A stretch of DNA of 38,255 bases, taken from Acetobacteraceae bacterium (GTDB lineage: Bacteria; Pseudomonadota; Alphaproteobacteria; Acetobacterales; Acetobacteraceae). A model generated the notes under the pieces. It was not told the DNA's origin, did no database searches, and worked only from the letters and a program-made list of their open reading frames with translations. Each line of letters opens with the position of its first letter. Within the stretch, counting starts at the first letter, position 1. A program made the position numbers and the translations under genes. The stretch is taken from the NCBI GenBank assembly GCA_021732665.1, contig JAKFUL010000007.1, positions 1 to 38,255 on the forward strand, given 5' to 3'. Shown here piece after piece: positions 38,235 through 38,255 of the stretch.

Positions 38235-38255
38235 ACCCGGCCCCCCTGCCCCTTC

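Noticed and set aside
1..38255. CRISPR array, tRNA/rRNA genes, insertion sequences, toxin-antitoxin or prophage genes
   Set aside because: I looked for regularly spaced repeats, tRNA-like cloverleaf ends, transposase or integrase motifs and small paired genes and found none.

Overview
The window looks like a chromosomal segment of a high-GC alphaproteobacterium, most likely in or near the Acetobacteraceae (Roseomonas-like). The reasons are the strongly GC-biased third codon positions, the divergent rpsU / def-COQ9 arrangement, a SAM-II-type riboswitch in front of metZ, and the abundance of solute-uptake operons with tandem family-5 binding proteins and tripartite tricarboxylate transporters (TTT). 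The taxonomic call is inference; no rRNA or tRNA gene is present. I recognise 41 protein genes. Coding is very dense: no gap exceeds 200 bases, and many neighbours overlap by 1 or 4 bases (ATGA, GTGA, TTGA, TGATG). I see no insertion sequence, prophage gene, CRISPR array or attachment site.

Layout. (1) 28-4499: an M20 peptidase-family deacylase, a small secreted protein, COQ9 and peptide deformylase on the minus strand; divergently rpsU and a secreted protein whose likely start is a CTG overlapping the rpsU stop. (2) 4500-19728, minus strand: a run of 14 closely packed genes, read from 19728 downward. First comes a PotABCD-like ABC importer with a 2-hydroxyacid dehydrogenase and a class II aldolase-like protein. 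Then follow a YtcJ-like amidohydrolase and a complete dipeptide/oligopeptide-type ABC importer interrupted by a second amidohydrolase and a 115-bp AT-cored inverted repeat. An iron-containing alcohol dehydrogenase ends the run. (3) 19818-24560, plus strand: an FAD amine-oxidase-like protein with an overlapping cupin, then a complete TTT uptake system (C-B-A order). (4) 24607-26830: efp, an inositol-monophosphatase-family protein and an exported OmpA-like protein with 16 consecutive prolines. (5) 26959-29455, minus strand: eutB-eutC-arfB. (6) 29576-34662, plus strand: a split ThDP-dependent decarboxylase, a hydroxyacid dehydrogenase, an MmgE/PrpD protein and an orphan family-5 binding protein. 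(7) 34829-35822: a TetR regulator divergent from a small membrane protein, with paired operator-like palindromes between them. (8) 35884-38234: SAM-II-like riboswitch, metZ, a LysE-family exporter and apaG.

How the parts fit. The centre of the window is a catabolic island for uptake and breakdown of small organic acids, amides or amines. It has four periplasmic binding proteins from three transporter classes, two hydrolases of the amidohydrolase superfamily, an amine-oxidase-like flavoprotein, two 2-hydroxyacid dehydrogenases, an alcohol dehydrogenase and ethanolamine ammonia-lyase. The substrates cannot be read from sequence. Housekeeping genes (def, rpsU, efp, arfB, metZ, apaG) flank or interrupt it. 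The most notable items are the 14-gene two-importer operon with its internal hairpin element, the polyproline protein encoded two genes after efp, the CTG-start candidate after rpsU, the riboswitch, and the TetR operator pair.
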